The notes under the pieces are model-generated. The model saw only the letters and a program-made list of their open reading frames with translations, was not told the DNA's origin and searched no databases. A program made the translations under genes and the position numbers. From positions 1-26,703 of the IMG/VR virus record IMGVR_UViG_3300049215_000162: a DNA stretch of 26,703 nt; one strand, written 5' to 3'. The DNA comes from a virus. This document shows positions 1-4,704 of this stretch, piece by piece. The number at the start of each line of letters is the position of its first letter. Within the stretch, counting starts at the first letter, position 1.

Positions 1-199
1 AATCGGAATGATCCAGATAATGCATAAAGTTCTCATAATAAAGCTTATATGTTTCTCGCTTTTCTTCTTTATTACCTTCTTCAAACAAAAGTTCGTATAG
101 CGATTTAGCCATAGTGTCGAATACATGAGCACCGACAAGCAATCGTTTATCTGAAGATAACGACTCAATCAATGTTTTCTTAAATTCTTCGTATGTCAT
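1..199 (-). CDS. Unknown protein, N-terminal part, cut by the window edge
   Basis: The reading frame opens with ATG at 199 and stays open to the window edge, giving 66 residues that begin MTYEEFKKTLIES. The start overlaps the stop of the helicase-loader gene by four bases (ATGA at 199-196), which is typical translational coupling and the main reason to believe the gene. The visible part is charged and helix-prone, with a Glu/Lys-rich stretch near residues 48-54, and shows no transmembrane segment or motif I recognise. Its place directly after initiator and loader suggests a replication or early accessory function, but this is inferred from position only. Confidence 0.7.
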   Translation of the reverse strand, partial: MTYEEFKKTLIESLSSDKRLLVGAHVFDTMAKSLYELLFEEGNKEEKRETYKLYYENFMHYLDHSD

Positions 200-990
200 C
201 TATGCAACACCGTAATTTTTATGTTTTGCTCGTCATTCAAACGGGAATAAATCGACTTTCCAAAAGTGTCCTGAAGCTGTCCCCAATTGTAAGAGGTTGT
301 AACAATCGTTGGCAAAAGATTCGCTGTGCGGTAATCAAAGAATTCGAAAAGCATCTCTTTGTGCCATTCCGAGGAAGAGTGTTCGCCTAATCCATCAAAC
401 GCAATTAGCCTTTTTGATGCCATGTTTCTCACAGCCTCATGCTGCAAGCGCCCACTATTGATCGCCTGCTGAATATTCTCAAAGAAACGATTAGCCCTAA
501 GGTAGAAAAATTCTTGCTTTTGACTAAGGAAATGGTTAGCTAAAGCAACACAAAGAAAGGTCTTTCCTGTCTTTGGCATCCCCTGCACGATCAGAAAATT
601 CTCAGGCTTCTTTATCCATGCGCTGATAAGGCTTTGATGGTTTGGCTCTGCCCTCCATTTTGCAAGGGATACTCCGTAAAACTTAGGTCCAATAGAAAAA
701 ACTTGGGAGGCATCTTCAGAATCTTTCGTTTCTTTTTTATCTTTCTGCTGATAGCTAACATCATCGGTTAAACAAGAAGAAGTACCACAAAACCAGAGCC
801 AACCATCTTCTTCGCGGAAGATGTGACCTAAATTGCCTTGGCATCTTGGGCAAACATGTCCGAAAATCTTAGCTGCTTTACCTCCCGTGGGCTTGTGATC
901 GGAGATATCCCCAATCTGTAGTGGATTCGGTAAAATCTGATAATTCCCTCGATACAGAATTTTTCTTACTTCTATGCTTGGTGCTGCCAT
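196..990 (-). CDS. DnaC/IstB-like helicase-loader ATPase with N-terminal zinc-finger-like motif
   Basis: Probable AAA+ ATPase that loads the replicative helicase at the phage origin (264 residues). With the start used here, a CPRC...C...C cluster lies near residues 47-73 and could bind zinc. The Walker A motif GMPKTGKT is at 137-144, and a Walker B-like RLIAFDGLGEH follows at 194-204. A TTSYN segment near residue 232 fits sensor-1. I chose ATG at 990 because AAGGAG lies seven bases upstream; an ATG nine codons earlier (1017) has no comparable site. The gene begins inside the initiator gene, overlapping it by 113 bases, an initiator-then-loader order like lambda O-P. The family assignment is firm; the loader role is inferred from family and neighbour. 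Confidence 0.85.
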   Translation of the reverse strand: MAAPSIEVRKILYRGNYQILPNPLQIGDISDHKPTGGKAAKIFGHVCPRCQGNLGHIFREEDGWLWFCGTSSCLTDDVSYQQKDKKETKDSEDASQVFSIGPKFYGVSLAKWRAEPNHQSLISAWIKKPENFLIVQGMPKTGKTFLCVALANHFLSQKQEFFYLRANRFFENIQQAINSGRLQHEAVRNMASKRLIAFDGLGEHSSSEWHKEMLFEFFDYRTANLLPTIVTTSYNWGQLQDTFGKSIYSRLNDEQNIKITVLHR

Positions 991-1759
991 TGGATAACTC
1001 CTTGATCTGATTTTCAATAATAGATTTTATATAACTTATTGGGTCTGAGCCGCCTATTTTAGGGTTTTGCACTTTAAATGTCTCTATCGCTGTTTCAATT
1101 TGCTCAAATGTGTACATTTCCTTAAGCAAAGATTCATGCAGGCGCTTGTAGGTAATAAATGCTGCACCAGGTGATCTTTTTGTCCTGAAGGTCAACTTGG
1201 GTTCATGCTCTTGTTCCATTTCTTCCTTTTGGTTTTTTATATTAGACCGACCGACCCGCCCGATAGGGCGGCCCCCCTTTTGGGGGGTAGGGGGGTTAAC
1301 TAAATATCCTTCTTTTCTTTCTTGTCTTTCTTCTTTTGTGTCCCACTCTTGTCCCACTCTAGTCTCACTTCCTGTCTCACTATTTTTAATGAAACCATCG
1401 TATACTATAGTGACGATTGTTTTAATGTGTCTCACTTCCTGTCTCACTTTTTGGCATCTTTCCAATTTCTGCAAAAATCTATGAATGAAATTTTTCTCAA
1501 ACTTTATGATTTTTTCTGGCTGTTTTTCATCTCGCCAATCTGAAGGCCTGGAATCATTACACCAATCAGCGATTTGGCGATAAGTGGTCAATAATTGACC
1601 TGGATGAACCACAATCATTTTCCCATGGTCATCAAGTTCTAAGATTGAAAAAGCCATTCGATGGTAAAGTTCCTCAAAGACATGTCTTTCTTTTGCACTG
1701 AATTCACGCCACTGTGGATCTGTTCTAAGGGATCTTGGGAGTCTGATATAACCTGACAC
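878..1759 (-). CDS. Phage replication initiator (DnaD/O-like, winged-helix N-terminus)
   Basis: Probable origin-binding replication initiator of 293 residues. The N-terminus (MSGYIRLPRSLRTDPQW) and the helical segment that follows to about residue 110 resemble the winged-helix domain of DnaD/O-type phage replication proteins. Residues about 104-185 are low-complexity and charged, a linker. Residues about 185-260 form a helical C-terminal domain (YKRLHESLLKEMYTFEQIETAI) of the kind seen in loader-interacting regions. The start is GTG at 1759 with AAGG seven bases upstream; I see no better ATG. The linker-coding DNA holds iterons and GC hairpins listed separately, and the last 113 bases also encode the start of the loader. 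The family call rests on pattern and context, not on a catalytic motif. Confidence 0.7.
   Translation of the reverse strand: MSGYIRLPRSLRTDPQWREFSAKERHVFEELYHRMAFSILELDDHGKMIVVHPGQLLTTYRQIADWCNDSRPSDWRDEKQPEKIIKFEKNFIHRFLQKLERCQKVRQEVRHIKTIVTIVYDGFIKNSETGSETRVGQEWDTKEERQERKEGYLVNPPTPQKGGRPIGRVGRSNIKNQKEEMEQEHEPKLTFRTKRSPGAAFITYKRLHESLLKEMYTFEQIETAIETFKVQNPKIGGSDPISYIKSIIENQIKELSNGSTKHRSKKNSVSRELSDFTESTTDWGYLRSQAHGR
1231..1448. other. Candidate intragenic replication origin inside the initiator gene
   Basis: From right to left the region holds six GTCYCACT iterons (1340-1448), then a 30-base almost pure pyrimidine tract (1309-1339), then two adjacent perfect GC hairpins: CCCCCC/GGGGGG (1272-1287, loop TTTT) and CCGCCC/GGGCGG (1256-1271, loop GATA). 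An AT-rich patch follows at 1231-1245. All of it encodes the linker of the initiator. Lambda ori lies at the same place in gene O, with iterons beside an AT-rich, strand-asymmetric segment. The function is inferred from this architecture. Confidence 0.6.
1340..1448. repeat. Six iterons, consensus GTCYCACT, 4 + 2 arrangement
   Basis: Copies lie at 1340-1347, 1351-1358, 1362-1369, 1374-1381, 1429-1436 and 1441-1448, spaced 11-12 bases apart, about one helical turn. The two pairs 1362-1381 and 1429-1448 are identical over 20 bases (GTCTCACTTCCTGTCTCACT). The repeats are translated in three different frames of the initiator (KVRQEVRH, SETGSETR, RVGQEWDT), so the DNA, not the protein, is what repeats. 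Between the two groups lies the inverted repeat ATCGT/ACGAT at 1397-1416. Confidence 0.85.
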
Positions 1760-1780
1760 GAAAAAACCTTACATTAGCTA

Positions 1781-1809
1781 TTGCAGTTAACGCAGGCTTC
1801 CGCTAGAAT
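1781..1809 (+). promoter_or_regulatory. Candidate sigma70 promoter for small RNA 1, with overlapping palindrome
   Basis: TTGCAG at 1781-1786 and TAGAAT at 1804-1809 are separated by 17 bases; the -10 matches the consensus at five of six positions, the -35 at three. The predicted start near 1816 falls in the inverted repeat GGATATC-TACCAT-GATATCC (1812-1831), which could be an operator. It faces right, away from the initiator gene. Confidence 0.4.
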
Positions 1810-1815
1810 TGGGAT

Positions 1816-1888
1816 ATCTACCATGATATCCTTTCGCTTTGTGCGGAAGATTACTAAAGACCCGACGGCAAATCGGGTCTTTTCTTTT
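1816..1888 (+). ncRNA. Candidate short RNA with two hairpins
   Basis: A transcript from the promoter at 1781-1809 would be about 75 bases long and would contain the hairpin CTTTCGC/GCGGAAG (1831-1849, one G-U pair, loop TTTGT). It would end at the strong terminator at 1856-1888. No start codon with a ribosome site fits inside it. The best evidence is a rightward terminator with no rightward gene before it. Existence is inferred; the role is unknown. Confidence 0.35.
1856..1888 (+). terminator. Rho-independent terminator, rightward
   Basis: A ten-base perfect stem, AAAGACCCGA (1856-1865) with TCGGGTCTTT (1873-1882), has the loop CGGCAAA and is followed by CTTTTTA. On the minus strand the hairpin is followed by TAGTAATCTTCC, not a T-run, so it should act mainly on rightward transcripts. 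Confidence 0.75.
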
Positions 1889-1909
1889 TACACCTTACTC
1901 AAATTTGAC

Positions 1910-1939
1910 TTTACAGGCAAGTCGAATCGGTGGTATCAT
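1910..1939 (+). promoter_or_regulatory. Candidate promoter for small RNA 2 (extended -10)
   Basis: TTTACA (1910-1915, five of six matches to the -35 consensus) is followed after 18 bases by TATCAT (1934-1939, five of six), preceded by TG at 1931-1932 to make an extended -10. Transcription would start near 1946. Confidence 0.45.
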
Positions 1940-1945
1940 TTTGCT

Positions 1946-2054
1946 CTCATTTTTCTTTTCGTTAAATTTTAGAAATGTATTATGGGGATGTACTTTTCAT
2001 TACACTCCTCTCTTTAGGGTGAGGGCCAGGGCGCAACACCTGGCCCGTCTTTTT
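1946..2054 (+). ncRNA. Candidate small RNA complementary to two leaders of the early operon
   Basis: A transcript from 1946 to the terminator at 2023-2054 would be about 108 bases, with a CU-rich single-stranded stretch (2003-2015) and a terminal hairpin. The hairpin loop and flanks (2029-2040, GGGCGCAACACC) are exactly complementary over 12 bases to 3289-3300, the loop of a hairpin just before the ribosome site of the 3318 gene. The CU-rich stretch (1998-2017) can also pair imperfectly with the ribosome site and start codon of the 3132 gene. Lambda OOP and P22 sar are known antisense RNAs in comparable control regions. The RNA and its targets are inferred. Confidence 0.4.
2023..2054 (+). terminator. 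Rho-independent terminator, rightward
   Basis: Perfect eight-base stem GGGCCAGG (2023-2030)/CCTGGCCC (2039-2046) with loop GCGCAACA, followed by GTCTTTTTATT. The T-run reaches the 3' end of the oppositely oriented gene at 2056. No T-run follows the hairpin on the minus strand. Confidence 0.75.
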
Positions 2055-2055
2055 A

Positions 2056-2433
2056 TTAAAATGGTAAATTTTGTTGAACTTGTTCGGGATACTCAAGCGG
2101 TAAAGACGCTTTCTGCTGTGCATAATGAGCATCTACATTGACATTGTGGACAGATGTCATGCCCATGCGAGATCTGACGTGTGTGGTCACAAAATTGATA
2201 ATGCGGTCATGTTCACTTCGTGAGTCAATGTCAAACGCTTGGACATATTTCTCATCTAATGTAACGGGATCTTTGATTTTGAATGATGCTGTGGTTATGA
2301 AGAAGCCTTTCCCATCTGTTCGATTTTGGGCTTTGAATCGTAAGATAAGCCCTCCCCATTTGATGGAAGCAACACCTAAGTGGCGGTCATCTTTTGAAGC
2401 TGGTATGTAGTCTAAGAATTCTAGTGTGTTCAT
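2056..2433 (-). CDS. Small protein, tentatively SpoVG-like or ssDNA-binding-like
   Basis: 125 residues with no membrane segment. The core (LGVASIKWGGLILRFKAQ, then DGKGFFITTASFKIKD, then YVQAFDIDSRSEHDRIINFV) has the order of features of SpoVG-type nucleic-acid-binding proteins: an ASI strand, a G-x-FI strand with conserved Ser, and a closing helix after an acidic/Ser segment. The C-terminus (EYPEQVQQNLPF) recalls the acidic-plus-PF tail of single-strand binding proteins, but weakly. The start ATG at 2433 overlaps the stop of the upstream gene by four bases. Placement between the regulator and the initiator fits a DNA-metabolism helper. The family call is a guess from pattern. Confidence 0.6.
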   Translation of the reverse strand: MNTLEFLDYIPASKDDRHLGVASIKWGGLILRFKAQNRTDGKGFFITTASFKIKDPVTLDEKYVQAFDIDSRSEHDRIINFVTTHVRSRMGMTSVHNVNVDAHYAQQKASLPLEYPEQVQQNLPF

Positions 2434-2615
2434 TTGGTTTCCTTATGTTCTATTAAGTCTTTCAGGTGATCCTCTGGTGTTCTTATCATGAAATATTGTG
2501 AATCGAATGAAAGGAAAATTTCCTTTCCAAAATTATCAAGTTTATATTCTTCGATAAATCGCTGCCTCCACATCTGAATTTCGCGATTCGGAGGAGAATC
2601 TTCGTCATTGTACAT
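2430..2615 (-). CDS. Small hypothetical protein
   Basis: 61 residues, mixed charged and aromatic, with no membrane segment and no motif I recognise. GGAG lies about nine bases before the ATG at 2615, and the stop overlaps the next start by four bases, so it is probably translated with the 2056-2433 gene. It is transcribed from the regulator promoter at 2956-2984. Function unknown. Confidence 0.65.
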   Translation of the reverse strand: MYNDEDSPPNREIQMWRQRFIEEYKLDNFGKEIFLSFDSQYFMIRTPEDHLKDLIEHKETK

Positions 2616-2665
2616 CTCCCAACACTCCGTTAATCTCTTTAAAAATTTTACAAACTAGTCTTCAT

Positions 2666-2932
2666 TCATTTTGCTTCCTTTTTTGTGAATTTTCCTTTTT
2701 CATCTCGTTGAAAATTGAATTGCATTTGGTCATTATTGTCTTTTTTAAGACCGTTCCAATCCTCTTTTTTGACAAGCCCGCATGTAAACTTTTCAACAGC
2801 GTTGATAAATTTCTTTCCAGGCTTTCTGTGCCCGTGCATGCATACAGAGATGTATACGCGTTCATATTCAATATTTTTGGCAAATGCCGTAATATTCAAG
2901 TTGTTTTGCTCTAACCATTCTTTAAGTAGCAT
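2666..2932 (-). CDS. Cro/CI-like helix-turn-helix regulator
   Basis: 88 residues. Residues 1-60 read like a Cro/CI-type HTH domain: LKEWLEQNNLNITAFAKNI supplies helices 1-2, and ERVYISVCMHGHRKPGKKFINAVEKF supplies the recognition helix and helix 4. The C-terminal 25 residues are charged and probably disordered, with no LexA-like peptidase domain, so it resembles Cro or a short repressor more than full-length CI. AGGAGG lies seven bases upstream of ATG 2932, and a near-consensus sigma70 promoter precedes it. Operator-like repeats overlap that promoter and lie between it and the rightward promoter, so autoregulation and control of the plus-strand early operon are likely. An overlapping reading frame at 2662-2883 is a shadow. 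Confidence 0.75.
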   Translation of the reverse strand: MLLKEWLEQNNLNITAFAKNIEYERVYISVCMHGHRKPGKKFINAVEKFTCGLVKKEDWNGLKKDNNDQMQFNFQRDEKGKFTKKEAK

Positions 2933-2955
2933 TGGAGGGCCTCCTATCGTTATAA

Positions 2956-2984
2956 AGTATACATTTGTGAGAAAAGATTGTCAA
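2956..2984 (-). promoter_or_regulatory. Sigma70 promoter of the leftward regulator operon
   Basis: On the minus strand TTGACA (2984-2979) and TATACT (2961-2956) are separated by 17 bases. The -35 is a perfect match and the -10 matches at five of six positions. It drives the HTH gene and probably the leftward genes beyond. The operator-like half-site AAGTATAC (2955-2962) overlaps the -10. Confidence 0.8.
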
Positions 2985-3004
2985 GTGTATCTTTTTATAC
3001 GCTT
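2983..3004. promoter_or_regulatory. Operator-like inverted repeat between the divergent promoters
   Basis: AAGTGTAT (2983-2990) and ATACGCTT (2997-3004) form an inverted repeat with one mismatch and a six-base spacer. A related half-site AAGTATAC lies at 2955-2962. Position between the divergent promoters makes this the natural binding site for the HTH regulator; binding is inferred. Confidence 0.5.
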
Positions 3005-3009
3005 TTTCG

Positions 3010-3039
3010 TTGTAATAAAAGAAACGGTTATGCTATATT
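3010..3039 (+). promoter_or_regulatory. Rightward early promoter (extended -10)
   Basis: TTGTAA (3010-3015) and TATATT (3034-3039) are separated by 18 bases, and TGC directly precedes the -10, making an extended -10. The predicted start is near 3046, and the transcript would cover the early plus-strand operon. Confidence 0.65.
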
Positions 3040-3040
3040 G

Positions 3041-3118
3041 GTGTTATCAAGCAAACGACTCCCTGGTGACTCGCCCGCCAAAGCGAGCAGGTTGAGACGG
3101 ATGTTAGATAAATAACAC
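3041..3118 (+). promoter_or_regulatory. Structured leader before the first early gene
   Basis: CCTG (3062-3065) and CTCGC (3070-3074) pair with GCGAG (3083-3087) and CAGG (3088-3091), giving a nine-pair hairpin with a four-base bulge and the loop CCGCCAAA. The region is framed by GTGTTAT (3041-3047) and ATAACAC (3112-3118), a perfect seven-base inverted repeat whose left arm lies at the predicted transcription start, so it may act as DNA rather than RNA. I do not recognise a known riboswitch. Confidence 0.4.
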
Positions 3119-3131
3119 TAAGGAGAGTGAA

Positions 3132-3281
3132 ATGTCTAAAGTTAAGACCGTAGCAGTTGAGAATTTCATAGATAGTATGGATAAAAAACTTCCTATGATG
3201 GCAAATTTACTGAATGCCGAGCGCGATATGGCTATATATGAAGCTTACAATGTGTTGGCTATAGAAATCGTCAGATATTAA
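3132..3281 (+). CDS. Small hypothetical protein, first gene of the early operon
   Basis: 49 residues, beginning MSKVKTVAVENFIDSMDKKL, mostly helical by composition with Met/Leu-rich centre and no membrane segment. The start at 3132 has AAGGAGAG directly upstream (3120-3127), one of the best ribosome sites in the window. It is the first reading frame after the rightward promoter, the position of immediate-early regulators or host-takeover peptides in many phages; no motif supports a specific role. Its ribosome site and start codon can pair imperfectly with the candidate small RNA at 1946-2054. Confidence 0.65.
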   Translation: MSKVKTVAVENFIDSMDKKLPMMANLLNAERDMAIYEAYNVLAIEIVRY

Positions 3282-3286
3282 ACAAC

Positions 3287-3301
3287 GGGGTGTTGCGCCC
3301 C
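3287..3301 (+). promoter_or_regulatory. Leader hairpin complementary to small RNA 2
   Basis: GGGGTG (3287-3292) pairs with CGCCCC (3296-3301) around the loop TTG, just before the ribosome site AAGGAG at 3307-3312. Bases 3289-3300 are the exact reverse complement of 2029-2040 in the terminator hairpin of the candidate small RNA. No T-run follows, so it is not a terminator. Confidence 0.45.
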
Positions 3302-3317
3302 TTAACAAGGAGTCTAT

Positions 3318-3572
3318 ATGAAAAGGTTAATCGTTTTGATGTTGATGATGGCATCAGCTAATGCTTTTGCAATCGTAATTATTCCACCTCCTCCTTCTTT
3401 AGTGCCAATCTCGCCAAGTTGGCAATATGAGTCGCAAAATGATGCCTATGATCGCAATCGTGCCGAAGAACAGCAAGAATTACTAAGAAGGCAAGTGCGA
3501 ATCCAGCAGCAAATGCTTGATTTACAGAGAATACAGCAGCAAAATCAAGCATTACATAACTTCAGAAGATAG
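3318..3572 (+). CDS. Small secreted/periplasmic protein with signal peptide and Gln-rich coiled coil
   Basis: 84 residues. Residues 1-18 (MKRLIVLMLMMASANAFA) are a clear signal peptide with an A-x-A type cleavage site; there is no lipobox Cys. A Pro-rich stretch (IIPPPPSLVP) follows, then a Gln/Arg/Leu-rich coiled coil from about residue 46 to 80. The ribosome site AAGGAG is five bases before ATG 3318. The product should act in the envelope or outside the cell. An exported protein in an early operon suggests superinfection exclusion or envelope modification, but no family is recognisable. Confidence 0.7.
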   Translation: MKRLIVLMLMMASANAFAIVIIPPPPSLVPISPSWQYESQNDAYDRNRAEEQQELLRRQVRIQQQMLDLQRIQQQNQALHNFRR

Positions 3573-3579
3573 GCGGAAT

Positions 3580-3882
3580 ATGTACCAATCACTGTTAGAA
3601 CCAGATGCCCCGCCCTATGATGAAGATGAAGCAATGAGATCCCTCGAAATGGATCGGCTAAATCATCTTGAAAGTTTCAGAAGGGACTATCCCGTGCCAC
3701 AGTACGAACAGCTAGCCGAAATAATGGCCCAGGCGTATTTGTCGTACGAGGCCGACCGGAACAGCTGGAATAACGTGTCCCCTTTATGGCCACTTGGTAG
3801 TATTGAGGCGTGGACTATTTTACGGATGCTTGATGAATATGTTGAGTATCATAGCAGAGAAGATGAACCCTACGAGGATTAA
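3580..3882 (+). CDS. Hypothetical acidic protein
   Basis: 100 residues, acidic at both ends (DAPPYDEDEAM near the start and REDEPYED at the end), otherwise helical with several Trp (NSWNNVSPLWPL). I chose ATG 3580, just after the stop of the previous gene at 3572, because an upstream ATG at 3517 lies inside that gene and has no ribosome site; AGGCGG before 3580 is only a moderate site. No motif recognised. The gene is followed after one base by the start of a membrane protein. Confidence 0.6.
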   Translation: MYQSLLEPDAPPYDEDEAMRSLEMDRLNHLESFRRDYPVPQYEQLAEIMAQAYLSYEADRNSWNNVSPLWPLGSIEAWTILRMLDEYVEYHSREDEPYED

Positions 3883-3883
3883 C

Positions 3884-4075
3884 ATGGAATTACAAGTTTT
3901 ACTTTGGATATTGGGAGGAGGATTTGCAGGGACTTGGGGTCTCTGCATATTCTTCATGAGTGTCTGCATGACAGACATTAGAGAGATACGCAAAGAGATA
4001 TCCGAGCTGCATCATTGCGTTAAGGATCATCATGCGAGGCTGTCGGTCATTGAAAAAGTAATGGAAGGTGAATGA
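3884..4075 (+). CDS. Small single-pass membrane protein with C-terminal coiled coil
   Basis: 63 residues from ATG 3884 (GAGG seven bases upstream; longer in-frame starts lie inside the previous gene). Residues 4-28 (VLLWILGGGFAGTWGLCIFF) form one transmembrane helix; residues 32-60 are an amphipathic coiled coil ending HARLSVIEKVMEGE. The layout matches five other small genes in this window (7473, 8365, 16274, 16495, 16713), and the HxRLxxIE ending is also found in the 16274 product. The stop overlaps the ERF start. Anchored coiled-coil proteins of this size can be exclusion or lysis-associated proteins; there is no specific evidence. Confidence 0.65.
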   Translation: MELQVLLWILGGGFAGTWGLCIFFMSVCMTDIREIRKEISELHHCVKDHHARLSVIEKVMEGE

Positions 4076-4704
4076 TGAGGACTAGCGAACAGATCAACGA
4101 GATAGCCAAGGCGATGTCCTTGGCACAGTCAGAAATGAAGCCCGCGGCTAAAGATTCGGTTAATCCGCATTTTAAAAGCCGTTACAGTGACATTTCTTCC
4201 ATATGGGAAGCCATACGTGGGCCAATGACTGCCAATGGACTCACTATTTGGCAGAACGTAACCACAGAAGAAGGCTTTGTTTGTATTACAACACGCATCG
4301 TCCATTCTTCCGGTCAGTGGGTTGAATTTGGCCCCCTTAACGTTCCTTTATCTAAAAAAGATGCTCATGGCGTAGGCTCAGCTATTTCTTATGGCAAGCG
4401 TTATGCTCTATGCGCGGCCGTGGGTGTTGTTTCCGGTGATGAAGACGATGATGGTAATGCTTCAAAAGCAACACCTCCTCCTCAATTCAAGATGACCCCA
4501 GAAATGATTAGAGAGCTAAATTTAATCATTGATGAATGTGGTGAAGATTACAGCAAGAAGGTAATGGACGTCTTACACGGCTTCGCTCCTCCAATTCGCT
4601 CTTTTGGGGAATTAACAATTGAGCTATATGAAAGGATTAAATCGGCAGCGATAAAAGAACGCGATAAACGAAGGTCAGGAAATGGGAATGAAACGCCCTC
4701 CTAA
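4072..4704 (+). CDS. erf: ERF-family single-strand annealing recombinase
   Basis: 210 residues, matching the ERF superfamily that anneals single strands in phage recombination. Family segments are visible in order: NEIAKAMSLAQSEM (9-22), NPHFKSRYSD (31-40), then DAHGVGSAISYGKRYAL (97-113), followed by an acidic stretch SGDEDDDGN. The C-terminal 70 residues are variable and helical, as usual. The start overlaps the membrane gene's stop (ATGA); ATG 4072 or 4075 are both possible, with GAAGGTGA upstream. The natural partner is the YqaJ exonuclease at 5530, from which it is now separated by an inserted HNH gene. The HNH start lies inside the last 23 bases of this gene. Confidence 0.9.
   Translation: MMRTSEQINEIAKAMSLAQSEMKPAAKDSVNPHFKSRYSDISSIWEAIRGPMTANGLTIWQNVTTEEGFVCITTRIVHSSGQWVEFGPLNVPLSKKDAHGVGSAISYGKRYALCAAVGVVSGDEDDDGNASKATPPPQFKMTPEMIRELNLIIDECGEDYSKKVMDVLHGFAPPIRSFGELTIELYERIKSAAIKERDKRRSGNGNETPS

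Noticed and set aside
1197-1543. Two plus-strand reading frames opposite the initiator gene
   Set aside because: Antisense shadows produced by the iteron and pyrimidine-tract sequence; no ribosome site and low-complexity Ser/Phe/Cys-rich products.
1781-2141. Small plus-strand reading frames at 1781-1972 and 1839-2141
   Set aside because: Each crosses one or both strong terminators and has no ribosome site; short RNAs fit better.
2708-3095. Plus-strand reading frames across the HTH gene and promoter region
   Set aside because: They run through the regulator and both promoters and lack ribosome sites; the HTH gene explains the sequence.
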